Of a DNA stretch of 64,000 bases, positions 17,426 through 26,451 are shown in pieces. Under the pieces are notes generated by a model that searched no databases, was not told the DNA's origin, and was given only the letters and a program-made list of their open reading frames with translations. Position 1 is the first letter of the stretch; every line of letters starts with the position of its first letter. Source of the DNA: Teredinibacter purpureus (lineage in GTDB: Bacteria; Pseudomonadota; Gammaproteobacteria; Pseudomonadales; Cellvibrionaceae); contig NZ_CP060092.1 in assembly GCF_014217335.1 (NCBI RefSeq), forward strand, positions 761,501 through 825,500, read 5' to 3'. The position numbers were made by a program, and so were the translations under genes.

Positions 17426-18712
17426 TTATGGCCCGTTCATTTCAGTTGATGGAATGTTAATGGCATATCCCGCACGCTGATCATCTTCTTGTGCGCCAGC
17501 ATCGCCGCTCACTGTTCCCATTTCGCCGTTTTCATTAACGGTAAACACTACAAAGGTTTTGGCCGTTTGCGGTACGGTTTCGTTAACCAACCGAACACGT
17601 CGCTCACCACCTACCGGTAACGACTGAATCGCACTCACACCCGGTAATTTTTCACCGTCTTCGTCACCCCAATACAAGGTGTAGTAGGTGAGACGTATCT
17701 CATGCTGAGGTGGCTCTATTACCAATTCACAACTCATTAGCTGTCGTTTTCGTTGAATTTTTTCGATCCGTATACCTTTAATTTTTTCGCTAGGCACATC
17801 GGAATGTAATTGAATATGCACATTATCGGGGTGGCACCAAGGTGCTTGATTAGAGCCGGACGCCACATCGGATAACGCACGGTGCTCTTTTAACGGTTGG
17901 AGAATAATGTAATCAACCCCAGGCTGGTGCAGCGCAGACAAAACCGCGTTGTGGTAAATATTTTGGCCAAACCGATATTTTTCTTCAATAAACGCGAGTA
18001 CGGCATTTTTTGCCGCGGCAATGGCTTCAACAGAACCAAGCCTATCTCGAAAGCCCAACGTCGCTTTGACTTGATAGGGCACCACACGCGCATCGTTAAT
18101 CACAACCTTTTGGCCAATCGGCCGAATGGCGTCGTCTTGCAGTGTTTTGGTGACACGTTCAAAAGCCAGTTCTTTCGCTGAGCCCGTGACATGAGGTTGA
18201 TAAAGTAAGCTCACATCAACCTGGCCCTTTCTTGTGCTCACCACGTGGACTTCACGTAGCGTTTCGTTATCGCCAGCCGCTTGATGCGCGAGCGTGATGT
18301 AGGCACGCCGTGAACCTGCAGTATGGATATTCTGATACTCATTAATTACGGCCTCTCGACATTTATCGTCGAACGCATGTTCATATGCACGCTCGGGTAT
18401 AATTAATTCCGCTAGGCGACGTAAATCTTCGTTACGCGCTGTAGCTAAGTAGCACGCTTTAAGCGCTTCGTTCATACGCTGGCGTGTTAGAAACTCACGG
18501 TATGCCAGTACTTCTAAAATTTTAAGTATCGAATCGCTTTCGGGCAATAATTCAAGGTTCACGGAGCGCAACGTTTTGTTGTCATTAAGGATGTTCTGCA
18601 AGCTCTGTTTTATCTCAGACAATATTGCTTCGTAGTCCAATGGCGGCACTGCTTTTTCTACTTCAGCCGCCAAAGGTAATAATTCGTGTTTCTGTAATTG
18701 CCCTGTAATCAT
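17426..18712 (-). CDS. First baseplate wedge protein, gpJ family, extended
   Basis: About 428 residues from the ATG at 18712, preceded by AAGGAG; a GTG at 18742 lacks a ribosome site and would overlap the previous gene. The first about 280 residues resemble baseplate J proteins (TARNEDLRRLAELIIPERAY, REAVINEYQNIHTAGSRRAY, EKYRFGQNIYHNAVLSALHQPGVDYI). A further 140 residues (TYYTLYWGDEDG and a beta-rich tail) are not usual for gpJ. With the shorter paralog downstream it likely builds the wedge. Confidence 0.75.
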   Translation of the reverse strand: MITGQLQKHELLPLAAEVEKAVPPLDYEAILSEIKQSLQNILNDNKTLRSVNLELLPESDSILKILEVLAYREFLTRQRMNEALKACYLATARNEDLRRLAELIIPERAYEHAFDDKCREAVINEYQNIHTAGSRRAYITLAHQAAGDNETLREVHVVSTRKGQVDVSLLYQPHVTGSAKELAFERVTKTLQDDAIRPIGQKVVINDARVVPYQVKATLGFRDRLGSVEAIAAAKNAVLAFIEEKYRFGQNIYHNAVLSALHQPGVDYIILQPLKEHRALSDVASGSNQAPWCHPDNVHIQLHSDVPSEKIKGIRIEKIQRKRQLMSCELVIEPPQHEIRLTYYTLYWGDEDGEKLPGVSAIQSLPVGGERRVRLVNETVPQTAKTFVVFTVNENGEMGTVSGDAGAQEDDQRAGYAINIPSTEMNGP

Positions 18713-18731
18713 TTTTTTAGTGCTCCTTCGA

Positions 18732-20726
18732 TTAGCTGTCACTTAAAAATGAGAGAGGCCGTAAATTTGGGCCTTTGCTCACAGGGGTTTGTGTTTGGCT
18801 TGTCGTTACCAAACTGTTAATCGACTTGAGTAATGCGGTCATGTCGTTATGACTTCTGTTTTCAAGCGCACGTAGGTGCTGGGCAATATCTTTTAACGCG
18901 GTAATCTGTCTTTCGTCGTTCACCGATGTCGTATTTTTGTGGTGTTCGACATCCGCCAGCTCGCGCAGTGCGCTATTAACGGTTGATCGACCGACATTCG
19001 CTTGTTTTGATAACAGTGACGAAGAACGAGTACTGCTTTCGTTCGCGCGCATTAGCGATTTACCCACTAGGGATTCGTGTAACCACCGTTTAAATGATGT
19101 GGGCGCAGTCGTTTGTTCTTCGCGTTCACGTATTGCTTCGCTCTCCAATACAAATGCGTTAACGGCCGTATCGGCACCCGGTGCTTGCGCGTGGGCAGAG
19201 TGCAATACCGGTTTTTTAATGCTCGCTAATCGTTGCAGTACATTAAAACGTGGTCGCCGATCGCTGCGGCTCTGCGGTATTGTTGGCTCAAATGAAGTAG
19301 ATGTTGGCCGGTATGTTTGAGGGGCTCTGGTCACGCCGCTATTAAATAACCCATTATCAAGTAATGCATTACTCAGCAGGGCACTTTTAAAGTGGGCACT
19401 CTCACCGATAACACTATCAGCTAAGGCACGTTCAAATACCTTCTCTGTAACGTCGTCAAAAACAGGGGCCATTTGCCCATTACGTTGCAGCGCCTCTGAT
19501 GCAAAATAACTTTCCTGCGCCGTGTTTTTAGCCCCGTCACCCAATAGGCCGGCGCCCACCAACAAGTCTTTAGCGATGCGTTCAAATTCAGCTGAACGGT
19601 TTACTCTTTGTGATGCTGACGCAAGCGTGCTGCCCGTGGCATTTTGGGGCTCGATGTGAAAATATTCGTCTAGAGTATCTACGGTTACCGCTACAGTGTT
19701 CGCCTGCAGTGCCACACCAAATGTTTGTTTTTTTAACGCCGTTAATAATGATGCTTTAAATGTAGGAGCGTTGGCGCCGGTGGCTAAAAATGCCAGCGCG
19801 TGTACCACCTCTTGTCGATTAATAGCCGGTATATTAACGGTATTTTTACTTTCGATTGCAGTGTCGCTTCGGCGACCGGTGTTTTTTTGCGTGACCAATG
19901 CCTGGAGCGTTTTACGCGCGAAAGCTTGATTAGCGAGTTGCGATTGTTCACTTAAATCAGTATTTCGGTGCAACTCGCCTTGCTCGTCAATGTGCATAGT
20001 TGCCGCTAAATACTGCCGAATACCGTTTATTAACCCGTCACGCCCTACACCACTTTGCAATAACGTTGCCATTACCATGGTTAACAGGGGATGGCTTTCG
20101 CCCGCTTGCTCTATGCTGACATCAGCAAGTTGCGTGTCGAGTACACGGGTTAACCATTGCGTATCGGCTGTTATTTTTAATGTACTGAGCTGTTTGTAGG
20201 CTACCGAGTGATCATTAAGGGGAGGCGTGGCGTTAGTGCTTTCAGCGGTGGCAAGGTTGTGTTGCCATTGCCGGTAAAACGTTGCCTGCGCGCGAACATT
20301 TAGTGCGGCTTGCAGTAGCGGCTGCGCGGTAATTTTTTTGTTGTCGGGCGCAATAAAACGACCCACTATTGAAGAGCGCTCTTGTTGAAGCACGTGAGTG
20401 TGTTGATCATTACAATACAGTTTCGTTCGGCCCGGGCCTATGGGCATCAACATGTGTAAATAACGGTCTAGATTTAGCACGGCCAAATGATGGCTAAAAA
20501 CACTAAAATACGGCAGTGCAAGTGGGTGTCCGAAGGTAAGAGCGCCAAGGCCTCGACGGGTAAGGCTCACCGTGCTGGCCTTTAACGGTATCGCTTTGTT
20601 TTGTAAAACATTCGCGTACTTAGCTCGCGGTTTTAACGTCCATAACCGTTGTATGCGGCAACGCGCGGTTGTCTGTTTCCACAGATCACCTCGTCGCTGT
20701 TGTTGTGTATTTGCCGCTGCTTGCAT
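18732..20726 (-). CDS. Large protein in the tape-measure position, unrecognised
   Basis: A 664-residue protein starting AGA after the E' stop, exactly where P2 has its tape measure gene T. The sequence is rich in Ala, Thr, Gln and Leu. It is mostly helical in appearance, with a basic N-terminus and a likely short coiled segment near the C-terminus (DIAQHLRALENRSHNDMTALL). No long hydrophobic segments typical of many tape measures were seen, and I do not recognise a family. It is either a very diverged tape measure or a cytoplasmic assembly/cargo protein. Position is the only argument for the first option. Confidence 0.45.
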   Translation of the reverse strand: MQAAANTQQQRRGDLWKQTTARCRIQRLWTLKPRAKYANVLQNKAIPLKASTVSLTRRGLGALTFGHPLALPYFSVFSHHLAVLNLDRYLHMLMPIGPGRTKLYCNDQHTHVLQQERSSIVGRFIAPDNKKITAQPLLQAALNVRAQATFYRQWQHNLATAESTNATPPLNDHSVAYKQLSTLKITADTQWLTRVLDTQLADVSIEQAGESHPLLTMVMATLLQSGVGRDGLINGIRQYLAATMHIDEQGELHRNTDLSEQSQLANQAFARKTLQALVTQKNTGRRSDTAIESKNTVNIPAINRQEVVHALAFLATGANAPTFKASLLTALKKQTFGVALQANTVAVTVDTLDEYFHIEPQNATGSTLASASQRVNRSAEFERIAKDLLVGAGLLGDGAKNTAQESYFASEALQRNGQMAPVFDDVTEKVFERALADSVIGESAHFKSALLSNALLDNGLFNSGVTRAPQTYRPTSTSFEPTIPQSRSDRRPRFNVLQRLASIKKPVLHSAHAQAPGADTAVNAFVLESEAIREREEQTTAPTSFKRWLHESLVGKSLMRANESSTRSSSLLSKQANVGRSTVNSALRELADVEHHKNTTSVNDERQITALKDIAQHLRALENRSHNDMTALLKSINSLVTTSQTQTPVSKGPNLRPLSFLSDS

Positions 20727-20729
20727 TCT

Positions 20730-21121
20730 CTATGCCTGTGTTTGACGCTTGTGTACGTCTCGGCTTATTTCAAGCCATTCAATAAGTTCTTGTTCATCTA
20801 GCTGCAGTAGGTCGTTTAAACCCCAACCACTATTCTTCCCCAAGATATAAATCGCTTGTCTAAGGGTGGCGGGGTCTAGGATAAAAAACTTGCTAGGGTA
20901 TCCTGAATTTTTAGGTAGTCGGCCATGTCGAGCTTTTCAATGTCGCTGGGCGCAACTTCGCAGAGATTAGCGATAAAACGAATCTCTTTGTCGGCATCGT
21001 CACCGCTCATTTTTTCAACTGCCAGCCGGTCACCTACGCGCGGACGGCGCATCTCTAAGGTGTTCACATCGCGGCCATCAATATTGATTGGAAAATTCAA
21101 ATCAATTGCAGTGGTGTTCAT
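20730..21121 (-). CDS. E': gpE+E' frameshift fusion (tail assembly chaperone, long form)
   Basis: After the E frame, a -1 shift at the T TTT TTA site (20882-20888) opens a second frame that reads ILDPATLRQAIYILGKNSGW and continues GLNDLLQLDEQELIEWLEIS to a TAG at 20730-20732. The fusion is about 130 residues. In phage P2 the tail chaperone pair gpE and gpE+E' is made by exactly this kind of -1 shift, just before gene T, and the order is the same here. The start ATG at 21121 has GAGGAG six bases upstream. The long form is presumably made in small amounts and binds the tape measure. Confidence 0.8.
20876..21121 (-). CDS. E: Tail assembly chaperone E (short form)
   Basis: The unshifted product has 81 residues and belongs to the phage tail assembly chaperone E family (NFPINIDGRDVNTLEMRRPR, VGDRLAVEKMSGDDADKEIR). 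It coats the tape measure during tail assembly and is not in the finished particle. It lies 175 bp after the tube gene; the gap carries a weak GC-rich hairpin that may lower its expression relative to sheath and tube. Confidence 0.85.
   Translation of the reverse strand: MNTTAIDLNFPINIDGRDVNTLEMRRPRVGDRLAVEKMSGDDADKEIRFIANLCEVAPSDIEKLDMADYLKIQDTLASFLS
20882..20888 (-). promoter_or_regulatory. T TTT TTA slippery site for -1 frameshifting
   Basis: On the minus strand the E frame reads AGT TTT TTA TCC TAG. The heptamer T TTT TTA fits the X XXY YYZ rule, and the -1 frame continues into a well-formed E' sequence. The stop of E follows two codons later. Confidence 0.78.
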
Positions 21122-21296
21122 GGTTACTCCTCTCGGTCATATAAACTCGACGGCGCTAACCGCCGAGGTATAATCTCAGTTACAACGCGCCTTAACTTAA
21201 TCGCATTGCAACGGGTTTTTACTTTAATCGTGTAAAACCACTGCTACGTAAGCTCGCGTAAAGACTGCGGGCCTACGTTAATGGCAGAGACCTACA

Positions 21297-21797
21297 TTAC
21301 ATGCCGAGCGCGCTGCGCATGGCTTCCATTTGATCAACACCGTTAATTTTGCGCACCATGTTTTCGGCATCAACTTCGATAAGCTCTTGACCATCTATTT
21401 CTAAACGGTAGTAGCGTGCCGCAATGGAAACTTTTAACGGCGCTTTTTCACCGGCTTTCCAGCCGCCGAAATCGAGATCACGCCAAGCACCAGTAATACT
21501 AACAACAACCGGCGCAACGCCTTCTTCGCCGTCTAAACCACCGCGAAGGGTTAACGGAACCTGTGCGCCTTCTCGAATGCCAAACATTTTAATAATTTCG
21601 GTATCGTATTCGGAGATGGTGATATCGCACTCGAGCTTATTCATTCCCATTTCTAATTCAATCGGTACATCCATTCCACCGGCTTTGAATTCTTCGGTTT
21701 TCAAACTCAATTTCGGTAACGTCACCTCATCTACACGACCAGCGTACCCGCGGCCATCAACGAATAGGTTAAAGTTTTTAAGAACCTTAGGGATCAT
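21297..21797 (-). CDS. FII: Tail tube protein FII
   Basis: A 166-residue P2 FII-family major tube protein (P2: 172). Key segments are PKVLKNFNLFVDGRGYAGRV, LPKLSLKTEEFKAGGMDVPI and LKVSIAARYYRLEIDGQELI. It polymerises as hexameric rings to form the inner tube that carries the payload or pierces the membrane. Its start overlaps the end of the sheath gene by four bases (ATGA-type coupling), matching their near 1:1 need. Confidence 0.92.
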   Translation of the reverse strand: MIPKVLKNFNLFVDGRGYAGRVDEVTLPKLSLKTEEFKAGGMDVPIELEMGMNKLECDITISEYDTEIIKMFGIREGAQVPLTLRGGLDGEEGVAPVVVSITGAWRDLDFGGWKAGEKAPLKVSIAARYYRLEIDGQELIEVDAENMVRKINGVDQMEAMRSALGM

Positions 21798-22942
21798 GCG
21801 AATATCTCCTGTATGTAATCGTTAACCAAGCTACTACGGAATGTGATGTGCTCAGCAGGGTAGGGCGCGGTAAAGTCAAAATCGAACGTTACCTTTCCAT
21901 TAACAACTTGGTCCCACGTGTTTATTTCAGGATCAGCCCAACATTTTCCATTAATAATTGCACCGATTTTTTTCAAATGACGTAGGTAAGCGTTAACGCC
22001 TTCGGTTACATCTTCAACGTAGGTTTTGGTGATATTGCGATCCACGGCCCACATGTGAGAGCGCTGTAGTGCGTCATTAATAAGGTCGGCGGTACGGCGT
22101 ACACTGATAAATGCCCACTTGGTATCGGCGGCACAACTACGGTTACCCCAAAGCCGGTAGCCGTTGGCATGAATGATGGTGGCTACCTTACCTTCGTTTA
22201 GTAAGTTCGCCGTAGCATTAACATCACCTAACGCAAAGTCGACAGGTCGGCTGGTACCAACGATGCCTGCAATATTGCGGTTGGATGGGCTCCACCAAAA
22301 ACCGCGCTCGGAATCAGATTTAGCAAAGACACCGGCAACACGTGCAGAAGCTGGCTCTAGTCGAATTTTCTTCGCTCCCGCGGATACTTTAACTTTGGGG
22401 TCGATCATGTAAGCGCGGGCGTTCGCCATGGTAGATGCTGCCGTAATAGCCGTTTTATTGTCGGTGTCTGGCCCATCAATAATGGTGACACCACGTAAGC
22501 GTTCGGCCACCGATTTTAAGCGATCACTCACTAGCGTGCGGTCACTAAAACTTGGCGCAATTAAAATGCGTGGCGTTTTATGTACACTACTTTCTGCACC
22601 GAGTAACGCATCGATGCCGGCTTGTAGATCTTTTTCTTTTACACCATCGGCCGTAGATTTAACTTTGACCACAACAATTTGTGCACCCGTTTGGTCGAGA
22701 ATCCCATTAAGCGCGAACGGTATTGAGTTCGCGTCGTCTATTTCGGTCGCCTCTACATCTACGGCCCCAAATAAACGCACCGCTTCTTTTCGAGAGCCCG
22801 CAATTAATACCGGCTCACCTTCTACGGCTTCGCCTGCTTTTGCTGTTCCCACGAGGCCGATAACCGACGTATCACCACCGGCAACGGGTCGCGGCCCTAA
22901 GTCTAACTCTTGTATTTCTACACCATGTAAAAAACCAGCCAT
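21794..22942 (-). CDS. FI: Contractile tail sheath protein FI
   Basis: A 382-residue P2 FI-family sheath (P2: 396). It starts MAGFLHGVEIQEL. The family core is clear: VIGLVGTAKAG, DNSIPFALNGI-like segment, GFWWSPSNRNIAGIVGTSRP, NGYRLWGNRSC and FISVRRTADLINDALQRSH. The start has AAGGAG seven bases upstream. There is only one sheath gene, as in P2 and R-pyocins, whereas Afp has three. Contraction of this protein drives the tube. Confidence 0.94.
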   Translation of the reverse strand: MAGFLHGVEIQELDLGPRPVAGGDTSVIGLVGTAKAGEAVEGEPVLIAGSRKEAVRLFGAVDVEATEIDDANSIPFALNGILDQTGAQIVVVKVKSTADGVKEKDLQAGIDALLGAESSVHKTPRILIAPSFSDRTLVSDRLKSVAERLRGVTIIDGPDTDNKTAITAASTMANARAYMIDPKVKVSAGAKKIRLEPASARVAGVFAKSDSERGFWWSPSNRNIAGIVGTSRPVDFALGDVNATANLLNEGKVATIIHANGYRLWGNRSCAADTKWAFISVRRTADLINDALQRSHMWAVDRNITKTYVEDVTEGVNAYLRHLKKIGAIINGKCWADPEINTWDQVVNGKVTFDFDFTAPYPAEHITFRSSLVNDYIQEIFA

Positions 22943-22992
22943 ACCATGCTCCTTTAGAATGAATCGCTTTTTGCGACAGGCTCGCGCCTCAA

Positions 22993-23388
22993 TCAGCTAT
23001 TTAAAACATCACTTAAAATCGTGTACTGCCCTTCTGGTAACACCACGCCTTCAATATGAATTTGGACATGCCCAGCGGCGGCGCTTTGTTGCTGCGTGCG
23101 CGTTGCCGTGGACGGTAATTCCACCGATACACGGCTTAATTGCAGCCGTGGTTCTAATTTCGATAACGACATAGATACTGCCACCTGAATATCGGCAACA
23201 AGTTCTGCATTCATGGGGCGATCTAACAGGTTCATTAAATTGGAGCCGTAGTCTCGCCGCATCACCCGAGTGCCGATGGGTGTGGTAAGAATGTCGCGAA
23301 CGGATTGACGAATATGCTCTATTCCGGAAAGGGGCTCCCCGGTATTCGCATCCATCCCGATTAGTTGAGTTGTTGTTTGAGTGCTCAT
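22993..23388 (-). CDS. W: Baseplate protein W (gp25-like)
   Basis: A 131-residue protein of the gpW/gp25 family. It has the typical ITTPIGTRVMRRDYGSNL-like segment (ILTTPIGTRVMRRDYGSN) and NLLDRPMNAELVADIQVAV. It sits at the start of the sheath in the baseplate wedge and primes sheath polymerisation. It starts at the base next to the gpV stop, so the two are translationally coupled. Confidence 0.9.
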   Translation of the reverse strand: MSTQTTTQLIGMDANTGEPLSGIEHIRQSVRDILTTPIGTRVMRRDYGSNLMNLLDRPMNAELVADIQVAVSMSLSKLEPRLQLSRVSVELPSTATRTQQQSAAAGHVQIHIEGVVLPEGQYTILSDVLNS

Positions 23389-24240
23389 CTATTTAACATC
23401 CGCGCCACCGCTGCTAATTTCCATAGTTGTACCGGCTTTCAGCGTAATTTTGCCGCCAGTCGCATCAATTTCTGTACTGTCGTCAACATTAAATTTGGCA
23501 GACTTTACGGAAAATCCCTCCGCAGCGTCTATCTCGAGTTTTTTGCTGGTCAATTTAATCGTGTCTTCATTGAGTTCGATAAAGTTTTCGCCAAGCGTTA
23601 GTTTTATGCCTTTTTCGTTACTAAGTTCTACCGTTAACTTGGGCTCTCCAGCCTCTAACTGAATAACAACGCCCCCTTTTTTCTCTTTAAGAGTAATGCC
23701 TACAACTACGCCGGGATCTTCTTCTGCTTTTTCTCGAACAGCGAGATCTAGGGCATGTAGATCGCGGTCGTAACTAATAGCGGTGCCGTCTTTGTAATTC
23801 ACCTGATGTACATGGGCTTTGTCCTCAGCGGGAACGGCGTTCGGTGCGGCTGGAGCTGCCGAAAAATCATTTGCTTCAGGAAACGACAGCCATTTTCCAC
23901 GCGGCAACACACCTACAATAACGCCCAATGCCAAATTACCGGAGGGCGCCATCACGACCACTTGCTCATCGATTTCGGGTTGCCACCAATGTGCGTCATA
24001 GCCCGAGCGCGCAACGGTCCACTGCATCCAGTTACGTGTGAACGTACCTTTTTTTTCACCGCCAATGTGCACTAGTACAGCCGGATATTCTGTCGGTGGC
24101 TTTGGATCAGTATCTTCGGGTTCGACAATACGACCAAATTGCACACTGCTGCTAAGCATCTGTTCTTGCTGAGCGATGCTGTCACTTAACGCGACCGCTC
24201 TATCAGCGGAATCGTCTGCTGCACTTTCCTCGTCTGGCAT
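23389..24240 (-). CDS. V: Baseplate spike protein V
   Basis: A 283-residue gpV-family spike (P2: 211). An N-terminal leader of about 35 acidic residues is followed by the OB-like base_V domain (QFGRIVEPEDTD, WWQPEIDEQVVVMAPSGNLALGVIVGVLP). Residues 160-283 form a triple-stranded beta-helix in appearance (GVVIQLEAGEPKLTVELSNE, then short repeated KLTLGE / IKLTSKKLEIDA strands). The beta-helix is longer than in P2. A separate small PAAR-like protein at 9192-9545 probably caps it. Its start overlaps the previous stop by one base. Confidence 0.88.
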   Translation of the reverse strand: MPDEESAADDSADRAVALSDSIAQQEQMLSSSVQFGRIVEPEDTDPKPPTEYPAVLVHIGGEKKGTFTRNWMQWTVARSGYDAHWWQPEIDEQVVVMAPSGNLALGVIVGVLPRGKWLSFPEANDFSAAPAAPNAVPAEDKAHVHQVNYKDGTAISYDRDLHALDLAVREKAEEDPGVVVGITLKEKKGGVVIQLEAGEPKLTVELSNEKGIKLTLGENFIELNEDTIKLTSKKLEIDAAEGFSVKSAKFNVDDSTEIDATGGKITLKAGTTMEISSGGADVK

Positions 24241-24866
24241 TAAGTGGCTCCGCTTTCACTGGGTGTTACATCAACAGGTTCTAAATCTTGATCGTGCTTT
24301 GCAACCAGTTCGTCGGGGGGATAAGGTGACTCTTCACTCGGAAGTTCACCTACTCTCAAAACCTGCTCCCAACTCACCGCCCAGAGGGCCAAGTGGCTAA
24401 CGGGATCTTCGCCTCCGTATAAATCGGCGGCACGCGATAATGCTGAAACGCTCGTGCGCCAACTGGTGACATCGGGCTTAAACCCTTTGGAAAGACCATG
24501 TAAGTCGGACGACTCAACATCATTCGCTGGAAAAGCATTCGATTTATTCCAACGCCGATAAGGCACGTAGCACAACAGTCCGTGCACTAGATCTTGGGCA
24601 ATTTTTTCACGTTCAATACTGTCGGGGTTAACTACAAGAACATAGGCCAGTAGAAACACTTTGATATCTTTTTGGCCATTTTCAATAATTTTGAGTTCGC
24701 CGGTGCCAACGGTCGATATGAAGATGGCTGGCGTGTTCGCATGAATGGCGGCGAGATCTGTTGTTTCGATATGCCCTGCCAAGGGTTTGCAGTCACGTAG
24801 TGTATCGCCGAATTGCAATGCAATATCGGAGGCAATGCCCTCAATAAAGTCAGCTATTTCAGACAT
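24240..24866 (-). CDS. Phage Gp37-like (DUF1834-type) tail protein
   Basis: 208 residues; the first gene of the tail operon, with a good ribosome site (GAAGGGAGAG). The N-terminal 110 residues, with IHANTPAIFISTVGTGEL and VFLLAYVLVVNPDSIEREKIAQD, resemble Mu Gp37/DUF1834-type proteins, often tail terminators or completion proteins. The Pro/Glu-rich C-terminal 40 residues look flexible. P2 does not have this gene at this spot, so the locus mixes P2-like and Mu-like parts. The assignment is moderate. Confidence 0.55.
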   Translation of the reverse strand: MSEIADFIEGIASDIALQFGDTLRDCKPLAGHIETTDLAAIHANTPAIFISTVGTGELKIIENGQKDIKVFLLAYVLVVNPDSIEREKIAQDLVHGLLCYVPYRRWNKSNAFPANDVESSDLHGLSKGFKPDVTSWRTSVSALSRAADLYGGEDPVSHLALWAVSWEQVLRVGELPSEESPYPPDELVAKHDQDLEPVDVTPSESGAT

Positions 24867-24885
24867 TCAATCTCTCCCTTCTTCG

Positions 24886-24956
24886 CCCTACACTGCGTCC
24901 GGCAATTAGCCATTGACGATAAGGCTGGCGATGCAAAATGTCGGGCCAGTGTAGGG
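24886..24956 (-). promoter_or_regulatory. Structured leader upstream of the tail operon
   Basis: CCCTACACTG (24886-24895) and CAGTGTAGGG (24947-24956) are perfect 10-bp inverted arms in the 5' leader of the first tail gene, about 20 bases before its start. A smaller stem (AGCC/GGCT) lies inside. The rest of the 366-bp gap up to the kinase gene (24867-25232) is AT-rich, with two TACACAT copies 12 bp apart (25110-25116 and 25122-25128). The promoter is probably here, but I could not place -35/-10 boxes with confidence. Confidence 0.45.
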
Positions 24957-25232
24957 AATTCCGAAGGGTACAACCATTACGCTTTATTACACCAAGTGAA
25001 CACTAAATAGACTTATTTGCCTGCCCAGCGCAATGTATACATTTGTTCCGTGCGTTATTAGTCATAGTGGGAATAATCACAGGTATAGATAAAGCTAAAT
25101 AAATGCATTTACACATAAAAATACACATTTATAGCGGTTTGCTGAGAAAAAAGGCGATTAAAAGGCGCGTATTATTGGGGTGATTTGCGTTATTAGGGCA
25201 GGATTAATGGCGGCATGGCTTACAGTATTGCG

Positions 25233-26186
25233 CTAAAATTTCTCGGCTTTAGCGGCTAAGGTCTCATCAAAAAGTGGTATCTGCTTTTCACCTTCCATGC
25301 AATCGAGCGTAGAGAAATCTATAGCGCTCAACCACTGATCCAGCGCCGTGACCGATCCAATACGGGTTTCAGGTTTTTTAGACAAGGCCTTTTTTAATAA
25401 ACGACACACAGGGTGAGCCAATACCGAATAGGGATAATTAACTTCGTTTGGTAGCAGTTGTTGGTAACATATTTCAGCATAGGTTCCGCCCATGAAGGCA
25501 GGACGGCCCACTAAACACTCATATAACAGCAATCCCCACGAATAGATATCCGAACGCACGGTTGCAAGCTCACCTCTTAACTGTTCAGGCGAAAGGTAGA
25601 GTGGTGAGCCCATAGTGTCGGAAGAAAGGGTTAGCTGTTCTGTGGCGTTTTCTCGTTCGGCCGTTAGCCAACAACTGGCACCGAAATCAAGTAGCTTGAT
25701 TTCAGGTAGGCCCGCAACAAAACGGACCATGATGTTACTGGGCTTTAAGTCGCGGTGAATAATACCCAACTGATGCGCCTTACCCAGTGCTCGCAATACT
25801 TGGCCCATTATCTCAACGACCGTACCGATAGGTATAGGTGTATTGGTGTTTAAGAGTTCCCGGAGGTTAACACCTGAAATGTATTCAAACACGGCATACA
25901 TTTCCCCTTGCTCACTCTCTCCATGATCAAGATATTGCACAACATTTGGGTGCTGCAAGTTTCGACAAATGGCTATTTCTTTTATGAATCGTTTACGGCG
26001 GTTATCGGCACCTCGCTTCGTGCCGGCTTTCAATATTTTAAGCGCAACAGGTTGTTGCGACGAAAGATGGTACGCAAGATAGACCTCACCAAATGCACCT
26101 TCACCTATAAGCTGCTGGAGCTCGTAACGCGCTACCATACGTTTTGGGTACAACTCATTATCACGTGCACTTTGCGTTGTCGTCAT
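25233..26186 (-). CDS. Soluble Hanks-type Ser/Thr protein kinase
   Basis: A 317-residue kinase with all key motifs: glycine loop IGEGAFGEV (27-35), VALK Lys50, HRDLKPSN (144-151), DFG (167-169) and SPEQL (199-203). No transmembrane helix or external sensor domain is present, so the protein is cytoplasmic, unlike PpkA of type VI systems. It lies upstream of the tail operon on the same strand, after an FHA-domain gene. The neighbours suggest it controls assembly or firing of the contractile system by phosphorylation; this is inferred. Confidence 0.9.
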   Translation of the reverse strand: MTTTQSARDNELYPKRMVARYELQQLIGEGAFGEVYLAYHLSSQQPVALKILKAGTKRGADNRRKRFIKEIAICRNLQHPNVVQYLDHGESEQGEMYAVFEYISGVNLRELLNTNTPIPIGTVVEIMGQVLRALGKAHQLGIIHRDLKPSNIMVRFVAGLPEIKLLDFGASCWLTAERENATEQLTLSSDTMGSPLYLSPEQLRGELATVRSDIYSWGLLLYECLVGRPAFMGGTYAEICYQQLLPNEVNYPYSVLAHPVCRLLKKALSKKPETRIGSVTALDQWLSAIDFSTLDCMEGEKQIPLFDETLAAKAEKF

Positions 26187-26451
26187 AGCAAGGGTAATAA
26201 AGTTGCGCCGCCAGGCCTGTGGTTAGAGGAATGCGTTCTTTGAGCAGGGAAGTATTGTTTAAAATTTCGCTCTCGACGACTATTAATCGGTACCGTCCAA
26301 CTTATCTTACCGCGACCGACCCAAAGCAACGCACTAAATTTAGGGTTTGCGTCCATTCTGGCGAGCTGGTTTGCTAATAATAGTCAAAATACTATGTGCC
26401 TTAACGCAGTACACCTAACACGCTAATCAACCCTCAGACTTTTTTCGTTTG

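Noticed and set aside
5463..24866. An intact P2- or Mu-like prophage
   Set aside because: No integrase, repressor, capsid, portal, terminase or lysis gene is visible, and an AAA+ ATPase and DUF4157 proteins are attached.
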